From Nocardioidaceae bacterium (GTDB lineage: Bacteria > Actinomycetota > Actinomycetes > Propionibacteriales > Nocardioidaceae): DNA of 64,000 nt. The translations under genes were made by a program, and so were the position numbers. Position 1 is the stretch's first letter. Every line of letters starts with the position of its first letter. The notes beneath the pieces were generated by a model. That model was not told where the DNA came from. It did not search any database and was given only the letters and a program-made list of their open reading frames with translations. Below are positions 55,282 through 64,000 of the stretch, one piece after another. The stretch spans positions 62,001 to 126,000 of the forward strand of contig JAGIBL010000001.1 in the NCBI GenBank assembly GCA_017744365.1, in the 5' to 3' direction.

Positions 55282-57819
55282 ATGTCCCAGAAGCTCACCG
55301 TCGTCGGGGGAGGCATGGTCGCGCATCGCCTGATCGAGGCGCTGCTCGACCGCGACACCGAGCAGGCCTGGCAGATCGACCTGTTCTGCGAGGAGCCGGT
55401 CGCGCCGTACGACCGGGTCGCGCTGACGTCGTACTTCTCCGGCAACAGCCCCGAGGACCTGCTCCTCGGGGACGCCGACCTGGCGGCCGACCCGCGGGTG
55501 ACGGTGCATCTGGGGGGCACCGTGACCGCGCTGGACACCGAGGCCCGCACGGTCAGCACCGCGGCCGGGGTGCACGGGTTCGACGCGCTGGTGCTGGCCA
55601 CCGGGTCGTCGGCGTTCGTGCCACCGGTCGCGGGGAGCGACCTGCCCGGCGCCTTCGTCTACCGGACGGTCCAGGACGTGCAGGACCTGGAGGCCTGGGT
55701 GCTCGCCCGCCAGGGCCGCCCGCTGACCGGCGTCGTGGTCGGCGGCGGCCTGCTCGGGCTGGAGGCCGCGGGCGCGCTGCACGGGCTGGGCGTACGTGCG
55801 ACCGTCGTCGAGTTCGCGGACCGGCTGATGCCGCTCCAGGTCGACGAAGGCGGTGGTGCGGCGCTGCGCCGGATCATCGAGGGCCTGGGCGTGGAGGTCC
55901 GGACATCGGCCGCGTCCGCGGCGCTGCATGCCGGTGCCGGCGGCGAGGTGGCCGCGATGGAGCTCGCGGACGGCACCAAGATCGAGGCCGACGTCGTCGT
56001 CTTCGCGACCGGTGTGCGGCCCCGCGACGAGCTGGCCCGCGAGGCCGGCCTGGTCATCGGCGAGCGCGGCGGCGTCGTCGTGGACGACGGCTGCGCGACC
56101 GTCGTCCCGGAGGTCTACGCGGTCGGCGAGGTCGCCTGCATCCAGGGCCGTACCTGGGGCCTGGTCGGGCCGGGCAACACGATGGCCGAGGTGGTCGTGG
56201 ACCGGCTGCTCGGCGGCGAGGCCACCTTCCCGGGCGCGGACACCAGCACCAAGCTCAAGCTGCTCGGCGTCGACGTGGCCTCGTTCGGCGACGCGTTCGC
56301 GGAGACGCCGGGCGCGCTGGAGGTCGTCTACGCCGACCCGGTCGCCGGGGTCTACAAGAAGCTGGTGGTCTCCGACGACGCGAAGACGCTGCTCGGCGGC
56401 ATCCTGGTCGGCGACGCCTCGTCGTACGCGTCCCTGCGCCCGATGCTCGGTGCCGAGCTCGGCTCCGACCCGAACGCCTGGCTGCTGCCGGAGGGCTCGG
56501 GCGCGCCGGTCACCGGTCAGCTCCCCGACGCGGCGACGGTCTGCTCCTGCAACAACGTGACCGCCGGCACGATCCGGTGCGCGGTGACCGACGAGGGCTG
56601 CACCGACCTCGGCGCGGTCAAGGCGTGCACCAAGGCCGGTACGTCGTGCGGCTCGTGCCTCCCGTTGGTGAAGAACCTGGTCAACACCGAGCTCGAGAAG
56701 TCCGGCGTCGAGGTGAGCAACGCCCTCTGCGAGCACTTCGCGTTCAGCCGGGCGCAGCTCTTCGACATCGTCTCGGTGACCGGGCTGCGGAACTTCTCCG
56801 AGATCATCGCCTCGCACGGCACCGGTCGCGGCTGCGACATCTGCCGCCCGGTGGTCGCCTCGATCCTGGCCTCGCTCGGCACCGGTCACGTGCTCGACAA
56901 GGACCAGGCGCGGCTGCAGGACACCAACGACCACGTGATGGCGAACCTGCAGAAGGACGGCACCTACTCGGTGGTGCCGCGGGTGCCGGCCGGCGAGATC
57001 ACCCCGGAGGGCCTGATCGCGATCGGCCAGGTGGCGCACGACTTCGGGCTGTACACGAAGATCACCGGCGGTCAGCGGATCGACCTGTTCGGCGCGCGGC
57101 TCGAGCAGCTGCCCGCGATCTGGAAGCGGCTGGTCGACGCCGGCTTCGAGTCCGGCCACGCCTACGGCAAGTCGCTGCGCACGGTGAAGTCCTGCGTGGG
57201 CTCGACCTGGTGCCGGTACGGCGTGCAGGACTCGGTCGGGATGGCCGTCGAGCTGGAGCTGCGCTACCGCGGACTGCGAGCGCCGCACAAGCTCAAGCTC
57301 GGTGTCTCCGGCTGCGCGCGGGAGTGCGCCGAGGCGCGCGGCAAGGACGTCGGGGTGATCGCCACCGACAACGGCTGGAACCTGTACGTCGGCGGCAACG
57401 GCGGCTTCACCCCGCGGCACGCGGTGCTGTTCGCCGAGGACCTGGACACCGAGACCCTGGTCCGGACGATCGACCGGTTCCTCATGTACTACGTCCGCAC
57501 CGCCGACCGGCTGCAGCGCACGGCTCCCTGGGTGGAGGCGCACGGCATCGAGGCGATCCGCGAGGTGATCCTGGAGGACTCCCTCGGCATCTGCGCCGAC
57601 CTGGACGCCGCGATGGCCGCGCACGTGGGCAGCTACTGCGACGAGTGGGCGGCGACGCTGGCCGACCCGGACAAGCTCGCCCAGTTCGTCTCGTTCGTCA
57701 ACGACCCGGAGGCGAGCGATCCGGACCTGGCCTACGTCGAGGAGCGCGGGCAGCGTCGCCCGGCCACGGCGTCGGAGCGGACCCTGATCGCTGGACCCAC
57801 CTTGGAGGTGCGCGCATGA
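55282..57819 (+). CDS. nirB: Nitrite reductase (NADH) large subunit
   Basis: Reduces nitrite to ammonium by six electrons. 845 residues: FAD and NAD Rossmann domains (TVVGGGMVAHRL, VVVGGGLLGLEAAGAL), two BFD-like [2Fe-2S] regions (CSCNNVTAGTI...GTSCGSCLP, then GRGCDICRP), and a siroheme/4Fe-4S sulfite-reductase-type core with Cys-x5-Cys (SCVGSTWCRYG) and Cys-x3-Cys (SGCARECAEA). The ATG after AAGG is preferred; an upstream TTG would add nine residues. Overlaps nirD by 4 nt. Confidence 0.96.
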   Translation: MSQKLTVVGGGMVAHRLIEALLDRDTEQAWQIDLFCEEPVAPYDRVALTSYFSGNSPEDLLLGDADLAADPRVTVHLGGTVTALDTEARTVSTAAGVHGFDALVLATGSSAFVPPVAGSDLPGAFVYRTVQDVQDLEAWVLARQGRPLTGVVVGGGLLGLEAAGALHGLGVRATVVEFADRLMPLQVDEGGGAALRRIIEGLGVEVRTSAASAALHAGAGGEVAAMELADGTKIEADVVVFATGVRPRDELAREAGLVIGERGGVVVDDGCATVVPEVYAVGEVACIQGRTWGLVGPGNTMAEVVVDRLLGGEATFPGADTSTKLKLLGVDVASFGDAFAETPGALEVVYADPVAGVYKKLVVSDDAKTLLGGILVGDASSYASLRPMLGAELGSDPNAWLLPEGSGAPVTGQLPDAATVCSCNNVTAGTIRCAVTDEGCTDLGAVKACTKAGTSCGSCLPLVKNLVNTELEKSGVEVSNALCEHFAFSRAQLFDIVSVTGLRNFSEIIASHGTGRGCDICRPVVASILASLGTGHVLDKDQARLQDTNDHVMANLQKDGTYSVVPRVPAGEITPEGLIAIGQVAHDFGLYTKITGGQRIDLFGARLEQLPAIWKRLVDAGFESGHAYGKSLRTVKSCVGSTWCRYGVQDSVGMAVELELRYRGLRAPHKLKLGVSGCARECAEARGKDVGVIATDNGWNLYVGGNGGFTPRHAVLFAEDLDTETLVRTIDRFLMYYVRTADRLQRTAPWVEAHGIEAIREVILEDSLGICADLDAAMAAHVGSYCDEWAATLADPDKLAQFVSFVNDPEASDPDLAYVEERGQRRPATASERTLIAGPTLEVRA

Positions 57820-58214
57820 CCGTACGAATGGGAGGGGGTGGCTGGGTGTCCGTGTGCACCAAGAAGCAGCTGATCCCCGAGCGTGGTGTCGCGGTGCTGG
57901 TCAAGGACCAGCAGGTGGCGCTGTTCCGGGTCACCAACGCCGAGGGCGAGGAGTTCGTCTACGCGGTCGGGCACCGCGATCCCTTTGCGGATGCCAACGT
58001 GATCGCCCGCGGCATCGTCGGCTCCGTGGGCCAGGGTGAGGATCAGCGCGATACCGTCGCCTCACCCATGTACAAGCACGTCTTCGACCTGCGCACCGGC
58101 GAGTGCCTCACCGACCCGTCGGGGCGGCTGCCGGTCTACCGGACCTGGATCGCCGGCGGCGTGGTCTACGTGCATCCGGAGCCGGTGGACGTCCCCGCGC
58201 TGGTGGCCTCGTAG
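57816..58214 (+). CDS. nirD: Nitrite reductase (NADH) small subunit
   Basis: 132-residue Rieske-like subunit. WVSVCTKKQLIPERGVAVLV, FRVTNAEGEEFVYAVGHRDPF and SPMYKHVFDLRTGECL follow the NirD fold, but the Rieske Cys/His cluster ligands are absent, as in most NirD proteins, so it is structural rather than a cluster carrier. The ATG overlaps the nirB stop. An 8-nt gap separates it from nnaR. Confidence 0.93.
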   Translation: MTVRMGGGGWVSVCTKKQLIPERGVAVLVKDQQVALFRVTNAEGEEFVYAVGHRDPFADANVIARGIVGSVGQGEDQRDTVASPMYKHVFDLRTGECLTDPSGRLPVYRTWIAGGVVYVHPEPVDVPALVAS

Positions 58215-58222
58215 GCGATGCG

Positions 58223-59338
58223 ATGACCGCACTCACCCCGGTCCTCGCCGGCACCCGGATCCTGGTCACCGCGCAGCGGCGCGCCGACGAGCTCGCCGGC
58301 GCGCTGATCCGCCGCGGGGCGGAGGTGACCATCGCGCCGGCGCTCGGCGTGGTCTCGCACATCGACGAGGAGACGCTGCTGCGCCGGACGCGGGAGATCC
58401 TCGCCGATGGCGTCGACACCGTCGTGGTCACCACCGGCATCGGCTTCCGCGGCTGGATGGACGCCTGCGAGGCGGCGGGCGTGTACGACGAGCTGCTGGC
58501 CGCCCTGCGCGAGGTCCGGCTGGTCGCGCGCGGGCCCAAGGCACGCGGAGCGCTGCAGGGCCACGGGCTGGCCGCCGACTGGGTGGCCGAGTCGGAGACC
58601 TCGGCGGAGATCGTCGAGTTCCTGCTCGCCGAGGGCGTCGACGGCACCCGGATCGCGGTGCAGCACCACGGTGCCGGCGACCCGCACCTGGAGAAGATGC
58701 TCATCGACGGCGGCGCGACGATCGTGCCGCTGGAGGTCTACCGCTGGGGTCCGCCCGGCGATCCGGTGGCAGTGACCGAGACCGCGCAGCAGGTGGCCGC
58801 CGGGGTGTACGACGCGGTGATGTTCACCTCGGCACCCGCGGCCTCCGCCTGGCTCGCCGAGCTGGAGCGGCAGGGGGCCAGCGAGGTGGTCCGCGACCAG
58901 GCCTCCTCGGGCCGGCTGCTGCTGGCTGCCGTCGGCCCGGTGACCGCGGACCCGCTCGTCAACGCGGGGATGCGCACGGTGTACCCGGACCGGTCCCGGA
59001 TGGGCGCACTGGTGCGCCTGGTGATCCTGACCCTGGGCGACGAGGCGCACAGCGTGCACACGCCGTCGGGGGTGCTGCACGTACGCGCGTCCGCGGCCAC
59101 CCTCGACCACGACGTGCTGCCGCTCTCGCCGAACGGCCTGGCGATCCTGCGCTGCCTGGCGCGCCGGCCCGGCGAGGTCGTCAGCCGGGACCGGCTCCTC
59201 GAGGTCCTCCCCGGCGACTCCGCCGACCCCCACACCGCCGAGGTCGCGGTCGCCCGGCTCCGCGAGTCCCTCAGCAGCCACGGCTCCCTGGTCCGCACGG
59301 TCATCAAGCGGGGGTACGTGCTCCAGACATCGGCGTAG
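58223..59338 (+). CDS. nnaR: NnaR-type regulator: HemD-like domain fused to winged helix
   Basis: 371 residues. N-terminal 255 residues resemble uroporphyrinogen-III synthase (GTRILVTAQRRADELAGALIRRGAEV, VVTTGIGFRGWMDA, VMFTSAPAASAWLAEL); the C-terminal 95 are an OmpR-type winged helix (LSPNGLAILRCLARRPGEVVSRDRLLEVLPG, HTAEVAVARLRESL, IKRGYVL). This is the architecture of NnaR, which co-activates nitrate/nitrite genes with GlnR in Streptomyces and mycobacteria. Its place at the end of the operon supports that. Whether the HemD part still makes siroheme precursor is open. Confidence 0.88.
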   Translation: MTALTPVLAGTRILVTAQRRADELAGALIRRGAEVTIAPALGVVSHIDEETLLRRTREILADGVDTVVVTTGIGFRGWMDACEAAGVYDELLAALREVRLVARGPKARGALQGHGLAADWVAESETSAEIVEFLLAEGVDGTRIAVQHHGAGDPHLEKMLIDGGATIVPLEVYRWGPPGDPVAVTETAQQVAAGVYDAVMFTSAPAASAWLAELERQGASEVVRDQASSGRLLLAAVGPVTADPLVNAGMRTVYPDRSRMGALVRLVILTLGDEAHSVHTPSGVLHVRASAATLDHDVLPLSPNGLAILRCLARRPGEVVSRDRLLEVLPGDSADPHTAEVAVARLRESLSSHGSLVRTVIKRGYVLQTSA

Positions 59339-59346
59339 CCGATGGA

Positions 59347-59409
59347 GCCGAGACGTCACGAATGCATCGGAGGAGCGAAGCGGGGGAGAGCGGCTCGGGA
59401 CGTCTCGGC
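59347..59409. terminator. Inverted repeat between convergent nnaR and lysR
   Basis: GCCGAGACGTC (59347-59357) and GACGTCTCGGC (59399-59409) are perfect 11-bp arms with a 41-bp spacer, filling most of the 93-bp gap between two converging genes. A bidirectional terminator is the simplest reading, though there is no T-run. Confidence 0.5.
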
Positions 59410-59431
59410 GAGCCACCCGCCCAGCGGTAGG

Positions 59432-60319
59432 TCAATCGCCTAGGGCAGCCACGATCGACCTGATCGCAGGCGAAGCGCCCTGCGAGCGTCGCCAGACCGC
59501 GATCACCTCGCGCTCGGGCACCGGGTCCTTGACCGCGAGGGCGCGGGTGTTCTCCGGGAGCGGGGAGCGGCCGAGCCGGGGGACCAGCGCGATGCCGAGC
59601 CCTGCCGAGACCAGGGCCAGGTGCGAGTCGAACTCCATCGACGTGTGCTCGATGTGCGGGAGCCGTCCGGTGCCGGCGTACATCCGGGAGAGCCACTGCC
59701 GGCATATGGTGCCCTCCGGGGTGGCGATCCAGCGCTCGTCGCGGAGGTCCTTCGGCGTCACCGCCCGGCGCTTGGCGAGACGGTGGGTCTCGTTCACGAT
59801 CACCTCGGCGATGTCGCGGTGCACCACCCGCCGGTCCAGGTGCTCGGGGATCGCGATCGGCACGTCGCCCCAGCGGTGCACCACCGCGACGTCGGCCTCG
59901 CCCGCGGCGACCTGGTCGATCGCGTCCCACGGCTCGGCCTCGACCAGCCGGATCCGGAGCAGCGGGTGGTCGGTGTGCAGGTCCGCGACGACCGGCCCGA
60001 TCAGGCCGCGCATCGCCGTGGAGAAGCCCAGCAGGGTGAACTCGCCGGTGATGTCGCCGGCGTGCGCGTGCAGGTCGGTCTCCAGCCGCTCGAGGTCACC
60101 GGCGATCCGGGTGCCCTCGGCGACGAGGATGCGACCCGGTCCGCTGAGCACCACCCCGCGACCGACCCGCTCCAGCAGGGCCACGCCGGACTGGCGCTCG
60201 AGGCGCTTGATCTGCTGGGAGACCGCGGACGGGGTGTAGCCGAGTGCTTCCGCCGCCGCGTGCACCGAACCGTGCCGGTGCACCGCCTCCAGGGACCGGA
60301 GCGAGGCCAGATCGATCAT
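59432..60319 (-). CDS. LysR-family transcriptional regulator
   Basis: 295 residues. N-terminal HTH (LASLRSLEAVHRHGSVHAAAEALGYTPSAVSQQIKRLERQSG) and periplasmic-binding-type effector domain (GEFTLLGFSTAMRGLIGPVVADL, ending GLGIALVPRLG). Divergent from an EamA exporter across 73 bp, the classic LysR arrangement; it probably controls that gene in response to the exported metabolite. Effector unknown. Confidence 0.93.
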   Translation of the reverse strand: MIDLASLRSLEAVHRHGSVHAAAEALGYTPSAVSQQIKRLERQSGVALLERVGRGVVLSGPGRILVAEGTRIAGDLERLETDLHAHAGDITGEFTLLGFSTAMRGLIGPVVADLHTDHPLLRIRLVEAEPWDAIDQVAAGEADVAVVHRWGDVPIAIPEHLDRRVVHRDIAEVIVNETHRLAKRRAVTPKDLRDERWIATPEGTICRQWLSRMYAGTGRLPHIEHTSMEFDSHLALVSAGLGIALVPRLGRSPLPENTRALAVKDPVPEREVIAVWRRSQGASPAIRSIVAALGD

Positions 60320-60392
60320 GAAGCGATGCTACACGGATTCGTGCAGATCAAATCGCTGGTGTTGATGGTCGACGGCCCGCAGAATCGACGGT

Positions 60393-61334
60393 GTGAACCT
60401 CCGCCACTCGCTGCTCGCCACCCTCGTCGCCGTGATCTGGGGTGTGAACTTCGTGGTCATCGAGTGGGGCATGCACGACGTGCCGCCGCTGCTGTTCGCG
60501 GCGATCCGGTTCACCGCGGTGGTGCTGCCGGCGATCTTCTTCGTGCCGCGTCCGCGGGCGCCCTGGCGGACGGTGGCCGCCGTCGGCACGTTCATGTCGC
60601 TGGGCCAGTTCGGCCTGCTCTACAGCGCGATGCACGCCGGCATGCCGCCCGGGCTGGCTGCCCTGGTGCTGCAGGCGCAGGTGCTGTTCACGGTGCTGAT
60701 CGCGGCCGGCTGGATCGGGGAGCGTCCGACCCGCCGGCAGCTGACCGGCATCGCGATCGGTGCGCTCGGCCTGGTCGTGGTCGGCGTCGGCCGCGGCGGT
60801 CACGTCCCGCTGGGCGCGCTGCTGCTCTGCCTGGCTGCCGCGCTGTCCTGGGGCGTCGGCAACGTGGTCTCGCGCCGGGCGGGCGTCTCCTCGGGACTCT
60901 CGCTCGCGGTCTGGTCCTCGCTGGTGGTGCCGGTGCCGTTGCTCGGGCTCTCCCTGCTGCTGGACGGGCCGGGTCGGGTCGGCGACGCGCTGGCCGGCTT
61001 CGGCTGGCAGGCCGGGCTGTCCACGCTGTACACCGCGGGACTGGCCTCGCTGGTCGGCTACTCGATCTTCAACGGGCTGCTCGCCCGCTACCCGGCCTCC
61101 TCGGTCACCCCGTTCGTGCTCATCGCGCCGCCGGTGGCCATGTTCAGCGCTTGGGTGTTCCTCGACCAGGTCCCCAACGCCGCCGAGAGCATCGGCGGGA
61201 TCGTCGTGCTCGCCGGGGTCCTGCTGACCGTCCTGCGCCCGCCCTCCCGTCGAATCAGGCCTTCTGGTCCGCCGAGTCCGGCTGTTTGGCCCGCCGAAAC
61301 CGGTCTGGTGGTCGCGGCGGACCAGAAGGCCTGA
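60393..61334 (+). CDS. EamA/DMT-family transporter with repeat-derived C-terminus
   Basis: 313 residues from a GTG, ten membrane helices in two EamA repeats (LLATLVAVIWGVNFVVIEWGM; LGALLLCLAAALSWGVGNVVSRRAG). Probable YdcZ/RhtA-like metabolite exporter. Membrane helix 10 ends at LLTVLRPP; the remaining 30 or so residues (SRRIRPSGPPSPAVWPAETG...) are translated from the 22-bp repeat array, and the stop codon lies inside a repeat unit. The tail is therefore likely non-functional. Divergent from the LysR gene. Confidence 0.88.
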   Translation: MNLRHSLLATLVAVIWGVNFVVIEWGMHDVPPLLFAAIRFTAVVLPAIFFVPRPRAPWRTVAAVGTFMSLGQFGLLYSAMHAGMPPGLAALVLQAQVLFTVLIAAGWIGERPTRRQLTGIAIGALGLVVVGVGRGGHVPLGALLLCLAAALSWGVGNVVSRRAGVSSGLSLAVWSSLVVPVPLLGLSLLLDGPGRVGDALAGFGWQAGLSTLYTAGLASLVGYSIFNGLLARYPASSVTPFVLIAPPVAMFSAWVFLDQVPNAAESIGGIVVLAGVLLTVLRPPSRRIRPSGPPSPAVWPAETGLVVAADQKA

Positions 61335-61404
61335 TTCGCGGGGCCAGGAGGCCTGATTCGCGGGGCCAGGAGGCCTGATTCGCGGGGCCAGGAGGCCTGA
61401 TTCG
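61251..61404. repeat. Nested palindrome of 22-bp repeats, element 2 (3 forward, 4 inverted)
   Basis: Seven contiguous 22-bp units: forward at 61251, 61273 and 61295; inverted at 61317, 61339, 61361 and 61383. The last three are identical to each other. The first forward unit and its extension (61251-61274) form a perfect 24-bp inverted repeat with 61315-61338, around a 40-bp spacer. The array begins inside the EamA gene and ends 15 bp before the convergent Nudix gene. Confidence 0.9.
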
Positions 61405-61419
61405 GCGGAGGAGGAGGAG

Positions 61420-62187
61420 TTACATGCCGCTCTCGGTGTACGACGAGCCCGGGTGCTCGGAGAGGTTCACCAGGGCGGCGACGATCCGGCGGGCGGTGAA
61501 GTCGGCGCAGCGCTCGTGGACCTGCTCGACGGTGCAGAACTCCGCGGAGCGGATCTCCCGGGCCTGCTTGACGATGCCCTCGACCAGGGACTCCGCGTGC
61601 ACGCCGCCGTCGAAGACCAGGCAGACCGCGTCGTCCCAGCCGCCCCACGCGGGCAGCCAGTCGGTGAGCACCAGGTTCCCCGCCTCGATGACCAGGCCGA
61701 GCTCCTCGGCGACCTCCCGGGAGACCGCGAGACGCGGCGACTCGCCGACCTCGACGACCCCGCCGGGCAGGTCCCAGTCCTTCTTGTACGTCAGCTGGCA
61801 CAGCAGCACCCGGTCGTCCGTGGACCGGATCAGCATCTGGCTGATTGCTCGCTTGCGCGGCAGGAACGAGTTCAGCAGCCGCCGGAAGCCGGTCGCCTCC
61901 TCGACGGGGACGTCGTCGGCCAGCCGCGCGTAGACGATCCGGTCAGCCCCGTCGACCACCCGGCGCGCGACGCCCTCGCGCATCAGCCCGGAGAAGGTGG
62001 CGATCCGCTGGGCGGTCTCGTCGTCGGGGTCGACCAGCACCTCGATCCGGTGGTGACCCGCGGCGAACCCCTCGATCATCACGCGCCGGATCGCCTCGAC
62101 GCTCGGACCGAGCCCCTCGGCCTGGAGGTCCTCGGTCCAGGACAGCCGGACCACACCGGGGGAGACGGGCGAGAGCTGGGCGGGCAC
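61420..62187 (-). CDS. GNAT-like domain fused to Nudix hydrolase
   Basis: 255 residues. The first 95 resemble a GNAT acetyltransferase fold (GPSVEAIRRVMIEGFAAGHHRIEVLVDPDDETAQRIATFSGLMREGVAR) but the acetyl-CoA loop is weak. Residues about 115-240 are a Nudix domain with an intact box GGVVEVGESPRLAVSREVAEELGL (G-x5-E-x7-REVxEELG). It should hydrolyse a nucleoside diphosphate linked to another group. Substrate unknown. Lies 9 nt downstream of glgB on the same strand, so probably co-transcribed. Confidence 0.85.
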   Translation of the reverse strand: MPAQLSPVSPGVVRLSWTEDLQAEGLGPSVEAIRRVMIEGFAAGHHRIEVLVDPDDETAQRIATFSGLMREGVARRVVDGADRIVYARLADDVPVEEATGFRRLLNSFLPRKRAISQMLIRSTDDRVLLCQLTYKKDWDLPGGVVEVGESPRLAVSREVAEELGLVIEAGNLVLTDWLPAWGGWDDAVCLVFDGGVHAESLVEGIVKQAREIRSAEFCTVEQVHERCADFTARRIVAALVNLSEHPGSSYTESGM

Positions 62188-62196
62188 GCCCCCACC

Positions 62197-64000
<1,804 letters not shown>

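Overview
The window is chromosomal DNA of a high-GC Gram-positive actinobacterium. Third codon positions are almost always G or C, GTG starts are frequent, and genes are packed with 4- to 8-nt start/stop overlaps. The gene order rho, rpmE, prfA, prmC, tsaC, wecA, atpIBEFHAGDC, DUF2550, pduO, murA, together with NucS in place of MutSL, fits the Nocardioidaceae (Nocardioides or a close relative). That placement is inference from gene content. No rRNA, tRNA, CRISPR array or transposase was seen, and no gap without a gene exceeds 300 bases.

Layout. 0-5.3 kb: end of rho, an orphan receiver-domain protein, L31, RF1 and its methylase, the t6A enzyme TsaC, and a WecA-type glycosyltransferase. 5.4-13.5 kb: a complete F1Fo ATP synthase operon followed by DUF2550. 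13.5-17.4 kb: cobalamin adenosyltransferase, fosfomycin-insensitive-type MurA, ethylmalonyl-CoA mutase. 17.5-24.1 kb: a PAS histidine kinase, then a tripartite tricarboxylate transporter (tctCBA) divergent from a CitAB-type two-component system. 24.1-27.3 kb: HNH endonuclease, a probably frameshifted hypothetical gene, and nucS. 27.4-31.8 kb: an unusual 3-hydroxyacyl-CoA dehydrogenase and two duplicated DHA2 efflux pumps. 31.8-39.1 kb: a NarL-type two-component system, membrane and hydrolase genes, a CGNR regulator divergent from an EamA transporter, and a DivIVA-like coiled-coil protein. 39.3-45 kb: crotonyl-CoA carboxylase/reductase and an acyl-CoA epimerase, divergent from a thiolase-meaB-SDR-VOC operon. 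45-50 kb: small membrane proteins, MarR, Hsp20 divergent from MerR, isobutyryl-CoA mutase large subunit, thioredoxin-TPR protein. 50-59.3 kb: a nitrate/nitrite assimilation operon (narK, nitrate reductase, an electron-transfer subunit, nirB, nirD, nnaR) behind a GlnR-box-like sequence. 59.4-64 kb: LysR divergent from EamA, a GNAT-Nudix fusion, and glgB running off the end.

Two themes stand out. First, C4/C5 acyl-CoA and B12 metabolism: thiolase, hydroxyacyl-CoA dehydrogenase, Ccr, epimerase, ethylmalonyl-CoA mutase, isobutyryl-CoA mutase large subunit, MeaB chaperone and cobalamin adenosyltransferase all lie within 36 kb. They could convert acetyl-CoA or butyryl-CoA to ethylmalonyl-, methylsuccinyl- and methylmalonyl-type extender units. 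The later ethylmalonyl-CoA pathway enzymes are not in the window. Second, nitrogen assimilation under likely dual GlnR/NnaR control.

The most novel non-coding signal is a family of 22-bp repeats. They are set in exact phase and arranged as forward units followed by inverted units, forming large nested palindromes after two operons (44770-44969 and 61251-61404). A second, unrelated repeat pair with palindromic arms lies at 28610-28832.
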